Below are positions 45,601 to 58,800 of a stretch of DNA of 64,000 nucleotides, piece after piece; position 1 is the first letter of the stretch; each line of letters begins with the position of its first letter. Where the stretch lies: contig JAWUZG010000029.1 in assembly GCA_036785705.1 (NCBI GenBank), positions 18,766,501 through 18,830,500 on the forward strand, given 5' to 3'. The position numbers were made by a program, and so were the translations under genes. The notes under the pieces were generated by a model. The model did not search any database, was not told where the DNA came from, and worked only from the letters and a program-made list of their open reading frames with translations. The stretch comes from Acanthornis magna. Lineage: Eukaryota > Chordata > Aves > Passeriformes > Acanthizidae.

Positions 45601-48600
45601 CTACCTGGTCCTGGAACTTGTCTCTACAAGATGACAACCAATATTTACCAACTAATTCTATCTCCTATTCTATCTAGAGATGTGATTAGAACTTTTGCAA
45701 ATCTTGAGGAACTCTTCACCTGTAGGTGTACTTCTAGTAGCTGTGGAACCAAAACACACCTTTTTCTCACTTCTCTAATCTCCAACTTATGCTACGGTGG
45801 CAAAAGACACACAGAGAAGCCTAAATATGCTGTACTCTAGTTATAACCACATGGTATTACAATCACACATCTTATCTGGCTGGTACCTGTTAGTGATTCG
45901 TGAATGAAGTCTAAAAGATGCAGCTAAGAAAATGCAATTCTGATTATCAGATGGATCTAAGTTTGTCTAAAAGGCACTCTCCAGGTGCCATATATTCAAC
46001 AACAGAATGTTAAAATTTGTACTACTGAAGACAAAGTAGCATTGCAATGGAAACTTACAATGCATTTTCACCTTCAAAACTTTAATTTTTTTTTCTTTTA
46101 TACATATGACAGAAAGATAGGTACTTATGACTATCATGGGTAACTCTTGCCATGGCAGATGTAAACAGTGCTAGATCAAAGATCCATCCTGCAGGACAGC
46201 CATGTACACATTTTCCTAATTGTACTACAATTGATATTTATGTTATTTCTTAGGTAAGAGAAGCTCTTCCCCTGAGTTCTCTAGCCATTTATAAAATGTG
46301 TTTATCACAGTCCCAAAAATCTCTTCCTCAAAACAACTATAATCAAAGATTCAGTTTTCTGACTATTTTTACTGATTGCGGCTATATGAGTTTTTCACTT
46401 ACTGACTGTCTCTTTTACTGCTGTTTCCAATTCTCTTTCTTTTTGAGCCAGCTGAGTATTGAACTCTCTTATTAACTGCTTTAAGGTAGAGTTGTGCTTC
46501 AACTCAACATCTTCTTGTTCACATCTGTACAAAAATATGAAAAACATACAGCAACAAAATAAAACATTTAAAGAGTATGCAAAAACAGTTTAGCAAGGCA
46601 AGAGATGTGGGAATTTCTCCAAAACTATTTTAGAATGGGATAGTTCCAAATTATATTAATTATTTGACATTCAGGGAGGATTTTTCTTCCTGTCCTATCT
46701 AATTCACCTGGTAGGCATAGGTCTTTCATTTAAAAACAACTCAGAATTGAACCCTTTCAAAGGATACGGACTTTTTGCTGAGGAAGTTGAAGAACTGGAA
46801 GAAAAGAATGTGCCATAAAAAGCAGAATTTTTAGGGAATTTTTAGAATTCCTTGAGAAAGTATTAAGAGTGCTGAGCATTACATCACATTTTGTGCAATA
46901 CATATGAATAATTATTGATATCATCTGAACGTGAAGCTCTCAGTACTAAGTTTTAATAAACTTTGTTTCCTGTTTGACAAAAATAGAATTATATTTTATG
47001 CTTTGGCGATGTTGAAAATGACCATCACTGAAACAGTTCAGAAGCAGTATTACTCTGCCAAAAGTCAACATCTTTTCTTCCTGTTTTTCTAAGTCCATCT
47101 AGAAAAATTTCAGAAAAATACCAGCCATTATTTCCTTGTTACAGACTGAGTTTTAGAAAAGTACTGTTGAGGTTTTAGTGGCTAAAGATAAAATACAGAA
47201 ACTGTAACACAAACAGGAACAAAGAATTTACCTGATTTTCTGCTCCATTTCTTCTAAGGACTCCTTCTTTACTATGTCAAGCTCTTGCTGATGTTCCTTT
47301 CGCAGAGTACGTATGTCTTTTTGAAGATTATTCATCTCTTTGTGTAGTTTCTGTTTCTCCCTTTCAGTCTCCTCCAGTTTAGTCTGTAAGTCCTTCTGCT
47401 GGGTCTGCATATCAAATAATAACTTCTGCAGCTCCAAAACAGATCTAGCCTTTTCATCAGCAATTTCCTCAAAAGCTCTGAGACTGTCATTTCTTTCATC
47501 CAACTGTTGCTGTAGACATTTTACCTTTTCTTCATATCTTAAACTCGTATCTTCCATTTCAATCTTATGCACTTCATTTTTCTTCACTATATTATTTTCT
47601 AACTCTTTTATCTTCTGTTCTAAAGTCTGAATGCCTGCCTCTTTTTCTTGCAATTTTTTATGGAAATCTCCCATTATATTCTCCATATCAAGATGTTTTT
47701 GTTCTTTAACTTTCAGTTCTTCCCTACTGCTTGCAAAAACACCACCACAACAGGCATGCTCACCTGCCAACAATGAATATTTTTTGCTTTGCTCCTCAAG
47801 TTCTTTCCTGAGGCTTTTGGTCCTATCCTGCTCTTCCTGATGGCTCTTCTCAACACATTCTAGTTTTTTAAGGAGTTCTTCCTGTTTGTTTTGCAGTTCT
47901 AGATGAGCGTCATTACTCTCACGTTGCTCCTTCTCATATTTCTGTAATAATGCATCTTCTTCGGTTAAGCCCTTCTGTAACACCTGCATTTTCTCTTTGT
48001 ATGTCTGTTCTACAGTCTCAAGCAAGTTATTTTTTTCTTGTTCTACAGCAGCTTTTACACTCTCTACTTTTTCTAGCATTTCCTTCTCTAATTCTGTGGA
48101 ATCTCTTGTTGACTTAATTTTTCCTTCTAAGGACTCAATTTTGGCTTCTCTCTCCTGCACTTTATGCTCCAACTCTCTTAACTGATCCTCTCTATCTTGC
48201 TTAAATTGCTGTTCATTTTCTTCCATCTGAGACAGTAACTGCTTTCTAATAGAACCTATTTTTTGCTCTGCCTTCTTTTTCAGATTAGCCAGCTTAGCGC
48301 TGTTCTCTGCATTCAGTCTCTCTTCTAATTCTTTCAGTTCCTCCTCTTTCTTTTTAAGTATCACTGACTGCATTTGATCAAATTCCTTCTCCTTTGCTTC
48401 AAAATCAGCTTTCAGTGAACCTATTTGTTTCTCAAGATTAAGCACTTTTTCTTCAGCCTTCTTAAGTCTATTTTCCTTCTCAAAAGCCACCTTCTCTGCC
48501 TGATGGAGCTGCCAAACTATCTCTTCTTTCTCTGTGTCTTTTTGTTCATTAGACTTTTTAAGTTCCTCCACCAAGGAATCATTTTCTAAAGTTTTCTGAG

Positions 48601-51600
48601 CGATGTGTTTTTCTAGTTCAGCAATTTTTGCTGCTTGTTTTTTTAACTTTGAGGTTAACTCACTTTCTTCCTTTTCCCTCCTGTTTTGTTTTTGTTCTAA
48701 TTCACTTTTTAAACTATCAAGATTCTTGCTTTGTTTAGCCAGCTGTTCCTTCAGTTTAATTAGCTCTTCATCTTTTTTATTTGCTTCAGTACTGCTTAAC
48801 TCAAGTTTGCTCTGCAAATCCTTGATAGTATCACGATTTTCTGTAAACCGGGTTTGTGCCTTCATCTTCCACTCTGACAGCTGGGCTGTGCAGTGATCCA
48901 CCTGATCAAGAGCTGATGCTTTTTCTTGACTCAGCATCTCAACTCTGGATGATAACTCTTCTACTTGATTTAACAACTGCAACCGATCCTCTTGATGTTG
49001 CTTGCTTAACAGAGATATGGCTGCTTCCTTCTCTGTTAAACTAACTGTGCTTTCAAGTTTAACATTAAGGTCATTAATTGTTTTGTTGAGAGCAGACACT
49101 TCAGATTGTTTTTCCTGGAGTTCCTCCCTCATTGATGTGACAGCATTGATATTTTCAGATAACTCCTTCCTCAGCTGCATTATGCAAGTTTCCTTCTCTG
49201 ATGCTGCTTGCTGCTGATGCCCTCCCTCTTTCTGCAATTGTTCCTTTTCTGTTACAAGTCCTTCAATGTCAGCTCTCATGGACATAATTAAATTGTCCTT
49301 CTCTTGCAGCTCTTGCATTGACTTTTGCAAAGAAGTAGTAACAGCAGAATGATGCTCTGTTATTTCTCTAAGTTGAGCTTCTAGTTCAGTTATCTTACTT
49401 GTTTTAATTAATATAGCTTCTTTAACTTTTGCAGTTTGGTGCTCACAGTCTGCAATTTTACATATTACTATGTCAATTTTTTCACTACATTTTTCAATTA
49501 ATTCATTGCCTTTAATTTGTAATGAAGCTTCAGCATTCTTCCAAGCATCTAACTGGGTTGTAAGAACTCCTGGCAACTTTTTAAACTCAGTTTCCTTTAG
49601 CCGAATTGCCTCTATTTTTTTCTCATAATTTTCATGATCTTTATACTGAGAAGACTGTAGTGTTTGGAGTTTCTCTTCAAGGGTTCTTAGTGTATCAGAC
49701 AGCTCAGTCATTGTGGCTTTGTCCTTCTCTTCAACTGCTTTCTGTTTACTGAGCTGTTCTTGAAGTCCTTTTTGCTCTTTCAGGGACTGTCTAAGATCAC
49801 TTTCCAATTTTTTCAACTGTGTTTTCAAGTCAATTTCCTTATCTGACAAAACATTCACCTTAGCCACTGACTGCCTTAGCTGTTCTTGCAATTCCTTCAG
49901 GCACTCCTCCCTTTTCACTTGTTCTTCCTTCAGTTGGTTTATTTCTGTTCTGGAGTCCTCCTTTTCAGCACTGAAGGTGGAAAGCTTCTGTTTCAGGTCT
50001 CCAACTTCCTGCTCTTTCTCTTGCAGTTCCATATAATGTTTTTCCTTGAGCTCTTCAATCTGCTGATTAAGTTTCTTTTCCCAATTTTGGCTTACTTCTT
50101 CCAATTTCTTCCTATGATCCTCAGCAAGACTGTCTAGTTGCTCTTTCTGATTAGATTCCAGTTTTGACACAGTATCATTGATTCCAGATGAGCTGGCATG
50201 TGCCATTTCCAAAATTCTAGTATTGAATTCACTCTCTTTCTGATTGAACTCCAACTGCTTGTTTTCAAGCTCTTTTTTTAGTTTAGCTTCCTGCTCAGCA
50301 AGTTTATTTTTGAAAGCTTCCTGTATATCTTTTGATTTTTGTTTCATTTTCTCCACTTTCTTCTCCTCACATTTTAGTTTACTTTCATACTCTCCTTGTA
50401 AAGCTGTAATTCTTTCATTTGCGGCTAACAGTTTTTGTTTAAGCTCTTCCACTTGCTTGTTCTGTAATTTCTTCATGTGCTCAATTTCATTTTCCTTCTC
50501 AGTCAGATTTCTCTTCATCACATCAGCCTTTTTTTGTAGATCCTTCAGTTGACATTCATATTGCTGTGTTAGAGAGACTACTTTCCTTGTATTTTCAGTG
50601 CTTTGCTCCTCTAGCTTTGCAGACACTTGGACAAGTTCAGCTTCAGATCTTTCTGCAGATTCTTTTAGTTTCCGTTCATGTGCTTTTAACTCCACCAAAT
50701 GTCTGTCTTTCTCCTCCAGGGACTGTTTGAGCATGTGGAGTTCCTCTTTGAGTACCTTCTCAACACCTTGAATAGACATTTCATGCTCTTTTAACATTGT
50801 TTCAATCACTTCATTGTGCCATTTCCTCTCTTCTTCCAACTTTCCTTCCAATTCTTGCTTTGCTTCACACACTTTACTATTCAATTCTGAGAGCTCTTGC
50901 TCTAAATCATGACGTATTTTTAGTGCTTCTGATAGCTCAGAAGACAGTGCTTCTAATTCTGTTTGTTTCACATCAAGTTTTTCTAATGTTTTTTCATTCA
51001 TCTCTTCTATGTGTGCACAGAAAATTGTTTCTTTCTCTTTCAAAATGGTATGTATCTCTTGCTGTTGTTTCTCTCTTATTTTTTCTATTTCAGTTATTTG
51101 TTGTTGCTTTAAAATTTCAAGTTTTTCTGTCCAAAGCTTTTCTTGCTGCTGTTTCAGATTCTCAAGTTCTTTATTGTGTTTTTCAACTATGTCATTGATT
51201 TCCTTTTTGTGCTGATGTTTTTCAGACTCTATGAGAGTACTTAATTCCTCTGACTGCTTTCTGTCATCTTGCGAATACTTTGCAAGAGAGCTTTCCAGTT
51301 CAAGAACCCTCTGTTAGAATAAAGTTTTAAAAGAATATTCAAAAGGTAACAATTTGATTAAACTTCTAAAAATCTTACCAGGTTCACATAACTACAAGTC
51401 ACTTATTTCATTATTTTTAGTGAATAGCAACTTTTTTTGTAAGCCTTTCATTCATCTAGTTTGTTCTCACCTTACTTCCATTATGGAGAGCTAGTTATTT
51501 AATAAAAAACTTCCTATTTCAATGCAGTGACTAATTCAAATAAAATAAGTCATGTGATATTTATGAGATGTGTTCGCATTTTGTTCTTAAAGTACCAACA

Positions 51601-52838
51601 TATAAGATGAAATATATGGGGAATCTACACTAGATTAGATTAGTAGCATTAAGGAGTTTTGTACCTGTCTACTGGTTTATCGTAATTCTACCTCCCATGG
51701 AAATGCTCCTGCAAAGCTTAAAAACTTTTACAGACAAAACTTCCAAACTAAGTGGAGTGGTGGAATAATGTACAAACTTGCATTAGCAGATAATACAATC
51801 TTACTCACTAACAAAAGCAAAGGACACTTCAAAAATTTAAGCAAATCTTTTACTTACTGTGGTGGTGCATTCCCCCCTCCTTTTCAGGCCACACTGCGAT
51901 CTGAGAAATGCTCATTAGGCCTCAGCCTTGTAAAAACAGCACCTGGGCTCGACTCTTCTTGAGCTTATCAGAGACACTGTCTACTCCCAGGAACCGCTTC
52001 TGTATGACAAGCTACCATTTTCCTCGCGAACAGCCTTGGAAACTATTTTTCTTGCCTGAATGCCATAACATCCCTGTTCTCTCACTTTCAAAGAAAGTGC
52101 CAACCCAAACTGTGGCCAGGATGAAACATTCTTATGACTAAAGCCCGCTCTCTTGCAACCCTATAAACAGCAGTCCAAAATGAGACCCTTTGAGCTCTCC
52201 TGGACCGCAGCAGACTGAAAGCAGCAATCTCCCTCTGAGTGAGACACCTCTCAGAGCTAGTGAACTCTCAAGTGTTTTGTACTCAGAGGATCAATGAATA
52301 GTGATTAATCCTGGGCCAATATCCTCACTCCTTGAGGGTCAACCCTTCACCTGTTGGGGAGGTGCAAAGGCATCCAAGGTGAGAATTTCACTTACTTTCG
52401 AGGGGAATTTTTCACAGGTTCCTTGCTTGCACTGACTCTTTACATCCGTGTGCGTGTATATGCACATACGCTATAGCAAAGCTGGGAGAAATGCTGTTTT
52501 CTTAGATGTTTAAGTACCTTAGATATCTAAGTATGTTAGACCTGTAAGTAACGTTAAGTCATAAGTTATAAGTCAAATGCTGCTAAGTGTTGCTCTTTCC
52601 TAAGCTGCTAAGTTTAACTTATAAGTTAGGTTAAATGCTGTTAAGTGTTACTCCTCTCTTAAACTGTTGAGGTTAAGTTATAAGTTGAGTTAGGTATAAG
52701 TCAAATGTTATTCCTTCGTTAAATTGTTAGGTTTAAGGTATAATTTAAGTTCAGGTACTGTTGAGTGATGTAAAACTTTAAGGCCATATTCCTTTTGATC
52801 TCTGCCCCCACAGTCCTTTTGTCACACGCACCTGAACA

Positions 52839-52884
<46 letters not shown>

Positions 52885-55800
52885 CACTCCCACCACACAG
52901 TTCTTGGTTCATTTCTGTTTGATTGCCGGGATTTTGTTTGGTTTTGTTGTTGTTTGTTTTTCCTTAGTGTGCCTTAACTGTCTTTTAAGTAGTAGAGTGA
53001 ATCTTGCCAACAAACATGGTCGTTCGGTCACTTAATATTAAATCTGGTTTTTACTGATACCCTTGCTGCTGATTTTTTAAAGCAATCTCAAATACTTGTT
53101 TGTAACACTCACTGAAGTATCCTCATAAGTGTCTGTAAGGTAGCAGCACCCAGAAACTATAAAGCCTGAAATTTAACTCCTCTGTATAACATATCTAAAG
53201 ATTAAGTAGATAGATACAAATTCATATCCCACACTATTCTATAAAGTGAATGTATTTCTATATTTTGCCACCTAATCTTATAAAAACTAGGGGCTGCAGA
53301 ATCACATGGCAATACATTTAACTTTTTTCACTTTAATCCCACAATACCCAATCACAACAAATTACCATTTGCAAACTTGTCACAGTTAAACACATGTAAA
53401 TGTTTAGTCTTTTGGAATCTTTACTCACAGTTTTATAAGTCTCTACTTCTTGAAGCATCTTCTGAACTTTCTTGTCACACTCAGACTGTATGGCTTTCTT
53501 CTGCAGCTCTAATTCTTCTAAGGCTAAGGATTCTTGCTGCTCTTGCTCTTTAAGGGCTTTTAAGCACTCACTCTGATTTTTTTCCTGCATGAAAAAGTAC
53601 AACTAAACAATACACTATAAATATAGCCATCACACCTTCAAGAACATTATGACAGGATATTTTCAAGCCAGTTAATAGGAGTCATACACTAATCACCTTT
53701 GTTTTCTACACAAACACATGGAGTTTGTATTTCATCTGTGAAAATATAATTGTAATAAATCACTTCTGTTTTTTTTTCTTGGAAACCATTTGTCTTTGCA
53801 TGAAAAACATAATGCAATCAAGCCTTTCATATATGTTACATATTATTGCCTACTATTTAGGCAAAATTACTTGATTATCTGTAGTGGATTACAGCTCGTG
53901 AAAAAGTGCAAAGAATTCCAACAATTCTTCCCAGTCTCATCTCAAAGAAAATTCTTTTTCTGAGGTCAAACACTATGAATAGTTAACTCTGTTCACATAA
54001 CACAACACAACCAGACATAACTATACCAACACTTCTCTAACAGGCTCATTTTTTGTACTTTTTACTCTAGTTGCTGGGGCTGATTGCCAATGATCCATAG
54101 GAAAATATTTTAAAAGCATATCTAAAAAAATTTTTTAAAATAAATATTTTTCACAAGATACAGCTGTTACAGAGCATTGATAGTGATAAATATATTTGGT
54201 CTGGATCATTGCAGCTGCTTTCTGTTCATGTGCTGAAGGTTCTGAGTTATTTGACTTTTGGAGAGCACTCCTATCTTTGAGTACAGAAGGATTCTCACTG
54301 TGGAATAGTGTCAAACAAGGACTTCTAATCCCAACTCACACTTAGAGAAATTTTAGGTTTACTTACAAGAGCTACCTTCATCTTCTCCTGGAACACCTTT
54401 TCTTGTGCCTGTAATCTCTCGTTTAGCTCCTGATCTTTGATAGCCAGCTCTTTTTTATGGATTTTTTCTAGTTCAGCAACTTGCTCCTCTGAAGACTTCT
54501 GTGAATAAAAATCAGAAAAAACTCATTTCGAAATATTAAGTTACAAAACACTTTGTATTTTTTCTTAATCAGAAAGTAGTGCAAAAGAGAGAAGAAACTG
54601 GAACCATCCCTTTGCTCCCTTGGAATAAGTAATGATCACTTGGAGTGCTTTATTTTAAGCCCTGACAGTTCTTATTTTCAAGTTTGAAGTTATCCATCTT
54701 CCTTCTCAAGTCTTTCATAGTTATACAAAAGGAAACACCACATTTTCTAAAGATTCTTCTACCACGGCAAATTTCGTGTTTTCAGTTCAAATTGAAAGAA
54801 CTTTTTTGTAGCTTTCCCAGTATTCTTGTTATTCCATGAGCCAGAAAGTCAAGTGGTGATACTTTACTCAAGTGGTTATCTACAACCTACATACATGCTT
54901 TATTTAAGAATAATGTAAAGCATGTCAGTCATACCCCTAAAACACCAGCGCATTCTCTTAGAAAAATTAATACCATTATAAATGTCAACACAAGAACTGT
55001 AATTTAAAGGTGTTCAAATTTACAGCTTTGCAAGGCAAAAGTGAAATACTCCAGCAATTCCTACCTCAATACACCAGATGAAGCAAATTACAGAAACTTT
55101 TAACAAGCAAATGATTTGGCAACAAGTTCTTAAACATTTACACATGCTCTGCTAGGATAATGATCAAAAGCTAAAAGTAATTAAAACATAAGATCCTGGT
55201 GGAGACGTGTGAACTCACTGCCATTAATCTCTTCTTCTTGACTCTGTTTAAAGTCTCAAATGTACTACTAATAAATAATTTTATTAAATACTGTGAAGCA
55301 AAAAGTAATACTATTTATTTTTACATGCCACTAATGAACTGATTTAAATTCCTTGAGGGAAAAAAATCTATGAGGAGTTTTCTATTTTGCATTAAGTAAA
55401 TTTTTAACCACAGAAAAGAATTTTTATAGATTTGCTTAATAACAGAATTCTGCCATATTGATGTATTTTATAACTATAGCTTAATTGTATTAAAGCTTTT
55501 ACCTTCATAATCTCAACCACCTCTTGTTTCACTCTGGTTAATTCCTGTTGAAGATTTACTCTCTCTTCTTCACTTGCCTTTTCCACTGCTTTAATTTTTT
55601 CATCCATTTCTGTCTGCAGTTTTTTCCGGGCTTCCTCTGTCTTCTGGGCAATACTTAGAGCCTTCTCAAGCTCTTCAAAAGCTGACAAGAAAAAGAAGGA
55701 TATGGTAATTGAGAAATATCCACGTATTTTGATAGAAGAGTATCACAAATAAGAGAAGAATGAACTAAGAATCCATCAAGAATTCACGTGTTTATTATCT

Positions 55801-58800
55801 AGAAAGGAAAGAAAACTGACAAATAGATGTGACTTTTTTCCAATACATCCTAGAGCTTCTATTTCTTTGCTTAAAATCACTACAGAATACATAAACCATA
55901 TTAATGAATGAACTATAACATTCCTCTTCTGCCTATGCCACTTCTTTGAAGTGGAAAATAGCTGCACAAAGAAAAGGCAATTTACAAGTTGTTCTTCCAC
56001 TAAAACAAGCAGGCAGAAACATAAACCAAGTTTGACTACTATGCAAGTCAGTTATTGGTGAATCATGAAGAGCTTTTCCTGAATAGAACACTGACATATA
56101 ATACCAGGCACTTTATTTACCCAGGAGTAATTCCAAACAGTAAAACCTAGAGAATCTTTTCTTTAAACGGTGTGTTCCATAGAGTCCACAGAGGTGGCTT
56201 TGCTATTTTCATAATTTCACTATTTACATTTAATGTACACTACTACCAGTGTAGTACTTGAGTGTTGAGAAGACTGTCCTGTGCTTCTAAACTTCACAAA
56301 TAAAATGTTCAGAAACAAAAAGGGGGGTTAAGATTTGCTCCCAGAAAATTTGAATAACTATAACTTGTTTCAACAGAACACTCAAGCTGCAGTGTTGAAA
56401 TTTATTTACTCTTGCATAGGATGCACAAATACACTGAAATATATTTTAGTTTACAAAATGGAAGCAATAATTCCACAGCTTCATCTCATGCAAAGGAGAA
56501 GTAGTCTAACATTCTTTGTTCACTTCACAGATGATAATTTAGATATAAAAAGAAAGCAAATAAATTCCTGTATTGTGAGTTCATTTATTTATTCAGTACC
56601 CCTAAAACTCACTACAACTGATGTCAGAATCTAGATAGAATTACACAAGATTAGAGTTCAATCATTATTAGGGAAATCTCTTTTCCTGAATGGATCATGA
56701 ATGTGGAAAATCCCCGCTGCGTATTACAAAAAATCAGTCTCACAACAGCACTATATGGTTAATACTTTGCATAACAGAATTTTGGCAAAACACCTCTTTA
56801 AAATTCAAAATCACAGTGCCAATGTCAAGACGGTGATTTATCAGAGCACAACCCCCTAAAAGTAGATTATTCTATTATACCCTGGACTACATGAATTCTA
56901 TTTTGGGAGGAAACAGAATAAAATAATTTTTGAAGTCTTATTTAGTATGCTAAGCTTTCTTCCACTAAGTTCTATCCCCAAAAGAAACTCATAATAGACA
57001 CACACATCTCTAGTTTTCTTGATTCATCATTAGTTAGTAGGCATTCACAGCAATTATTGCAATCTTTGCTTTTTTGAAATTATCTTTAATAACATTCAGG
57101 CATGTATTTGAGAAGTGAATAATAATTTCCATTCCACATGTTCTGATAATACTAAAACCTGAAGATTTTAACCACAGTCTGTACTTTTGAGGCAATGCTG
57201 CAAATACGTTTTCAAATAACTTATTTTCCTAAAACTGGATTCACCCAAATTCTGACCTCTTCCAGAATTTTCTCCTGTTTTCTCAGGCAGCCTTTTTCTG
57301 ACTACTCACAGCAACAATCATGTTTTAAGGCAAAATGGGGCTGTTATTGATTCTGGAAATACCAAAGCACACCACTGTATCCACTTTTTCACTACTGGTT
57401 CTGCTTAAATGCTGAAACTATTACAAAAAACCAAGACCACTAGAGATTACTTCAAACAGGAAAACAGTCTAAAATATAATACAAGCATGCACAAGGCTTA
57501 TAGCTCCTTATTTTGCACAGTTCTTCACAGCCCCATCGAGGCATTTGCCACCTGCTATGTTTTCTATGTGAAATGCTTGTAGCATTAGAATGACAATTTA
57601 TAGGTAGTTGCAAGTTTCTCTTCTTAAGTTAGACCAGAAGAAAACTCCTACAATCTTTTCTCCTACAAACAGGGATGTACAGTTGCCTTTCAGCAGTTTC
57701 CTTCCTAACTCCAGTTTTATTGGTAACAAACAAACCAGTCAAAAACATCTCTAAACTCTGCTGTCCAGAAGTGAAGTTAGCAATGATGGTAGCAAGGGTG
57801 ACACGTAGAGTAGATCTCTTAATATCCATTCCAAACAATAACTAATAGATAGTGGAAAAGGACCACCCTGAAGCTTTCTGATGTATAAATGTGAAAGCCA
57901 ATAATCTCCATATTTTCTTACCAGCTCTTTCAGATTTTTCTTTCTGTTCTTTTAATTCCTCGCCTTTTGTAGTTATTTGTTTGATTCGAGCACGCAGTTG
58001 GGCTACCTCCTCCTCCTTCATTTCCAACGTCTCATGCATTTGTCGCTTTGTCTCCGCAATTACCATGCCCTATGGAAAAGGTCCTTGTGATAAAAAGCTA
58101 GCAAATAAATAAAACATATAGCTGAAAGAATTTCAATCCAGGACACAATCCTTGTCAGGAATAAACTATAGTCTGTTACTATGAGACCAGAGAATATGGC
58201 ATTTTTTATGTCAGAAAACAGAAAATGCTAACAAAGAGAAAATAAGAATAGGGATTATTTTTAAGAGTATCCAAAATTTATCTAGTGGTGAAAAGAACTC
58301 CAGCAACCACAAGCCTTCCAAAACCTTCCTCCTTCTGGTACAGACACTTTCCTTTGAAACATGTATTCTGTAAACAAACCCAAACTAAAAGTGTTGTAGA
58401 GTGTGTACTTCTTTGAGAATACGCACATATGGTGTTAGTCATGTCACTTATTACACCACCAGAAGTTACTCTAGGTACAAGACTGTGATTAAAAAAATTT
58501 TTAAGGAGTTAAAAACTGAGAAACTTCATTTTGTCTTGAATATACAGTTACTTTACTGCTTATTTTTTAATTCATTTAATTGTGTCTCATCTTCATTTGT
58601 GTGTGGTGTTTCTTTTTTTGTTTTAGAGTTGGCATCAAGGACTGTATTCAGTATAATTGCTTCATCCTAAATAATATCATGTTGCAGTATTAAGCATAAT
58701 CTGACATATACCTTATGGTATATATACAATAAAATTCTCAAGCAGCTTTAATTATTTGTTTATTAAAACATAGACCAAACCATCAGACCACTAAAACCAG

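Larger units (their letters stand above)
51858..53107 (+). mobile_element. Solo ERV LTR in a GOLGA4 intron (antisense to gene)
   Basis: 1,250 bp from TGTGGTGGTGC to TTTGTAACA, flanked by CTTAC (51853-51857) and CTCAC (53108-53112), a 5-bp duplication with one mismatch. It has a TATA-like cctataaacag near 52158, a variant polyadenylation hexamer ATTAAA near 53037, a (CA)n run (52836-52887), and a series of degenerate direct repeats of about 60-70 bp (52540-52765; ataagt..aaatgctg.taagtg). Its right end lies only 320 bp from a GOLGA4 exon acceptor-donor pair. Confidence 0.72.
51311..53428 (-). other. GOLGA4: GOLGA4 intron largely filled by an LTR
   Basis: 2.1-kb intron; 1,250 bp of it is the LTR at 51858-53107. 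The rest is AT-rich and unremarkable. Confidence 0.75.

Noticed and set aside
47340..51215. Plus-strand frames rich in Phe, Cys, Ser and Leu over the giant GOLGA4 exon
   Set aside because: They are antisense to coiled-coil codons; hydrophobic look is the mirror of Glu/Lys codons, not membrane protein evidence.
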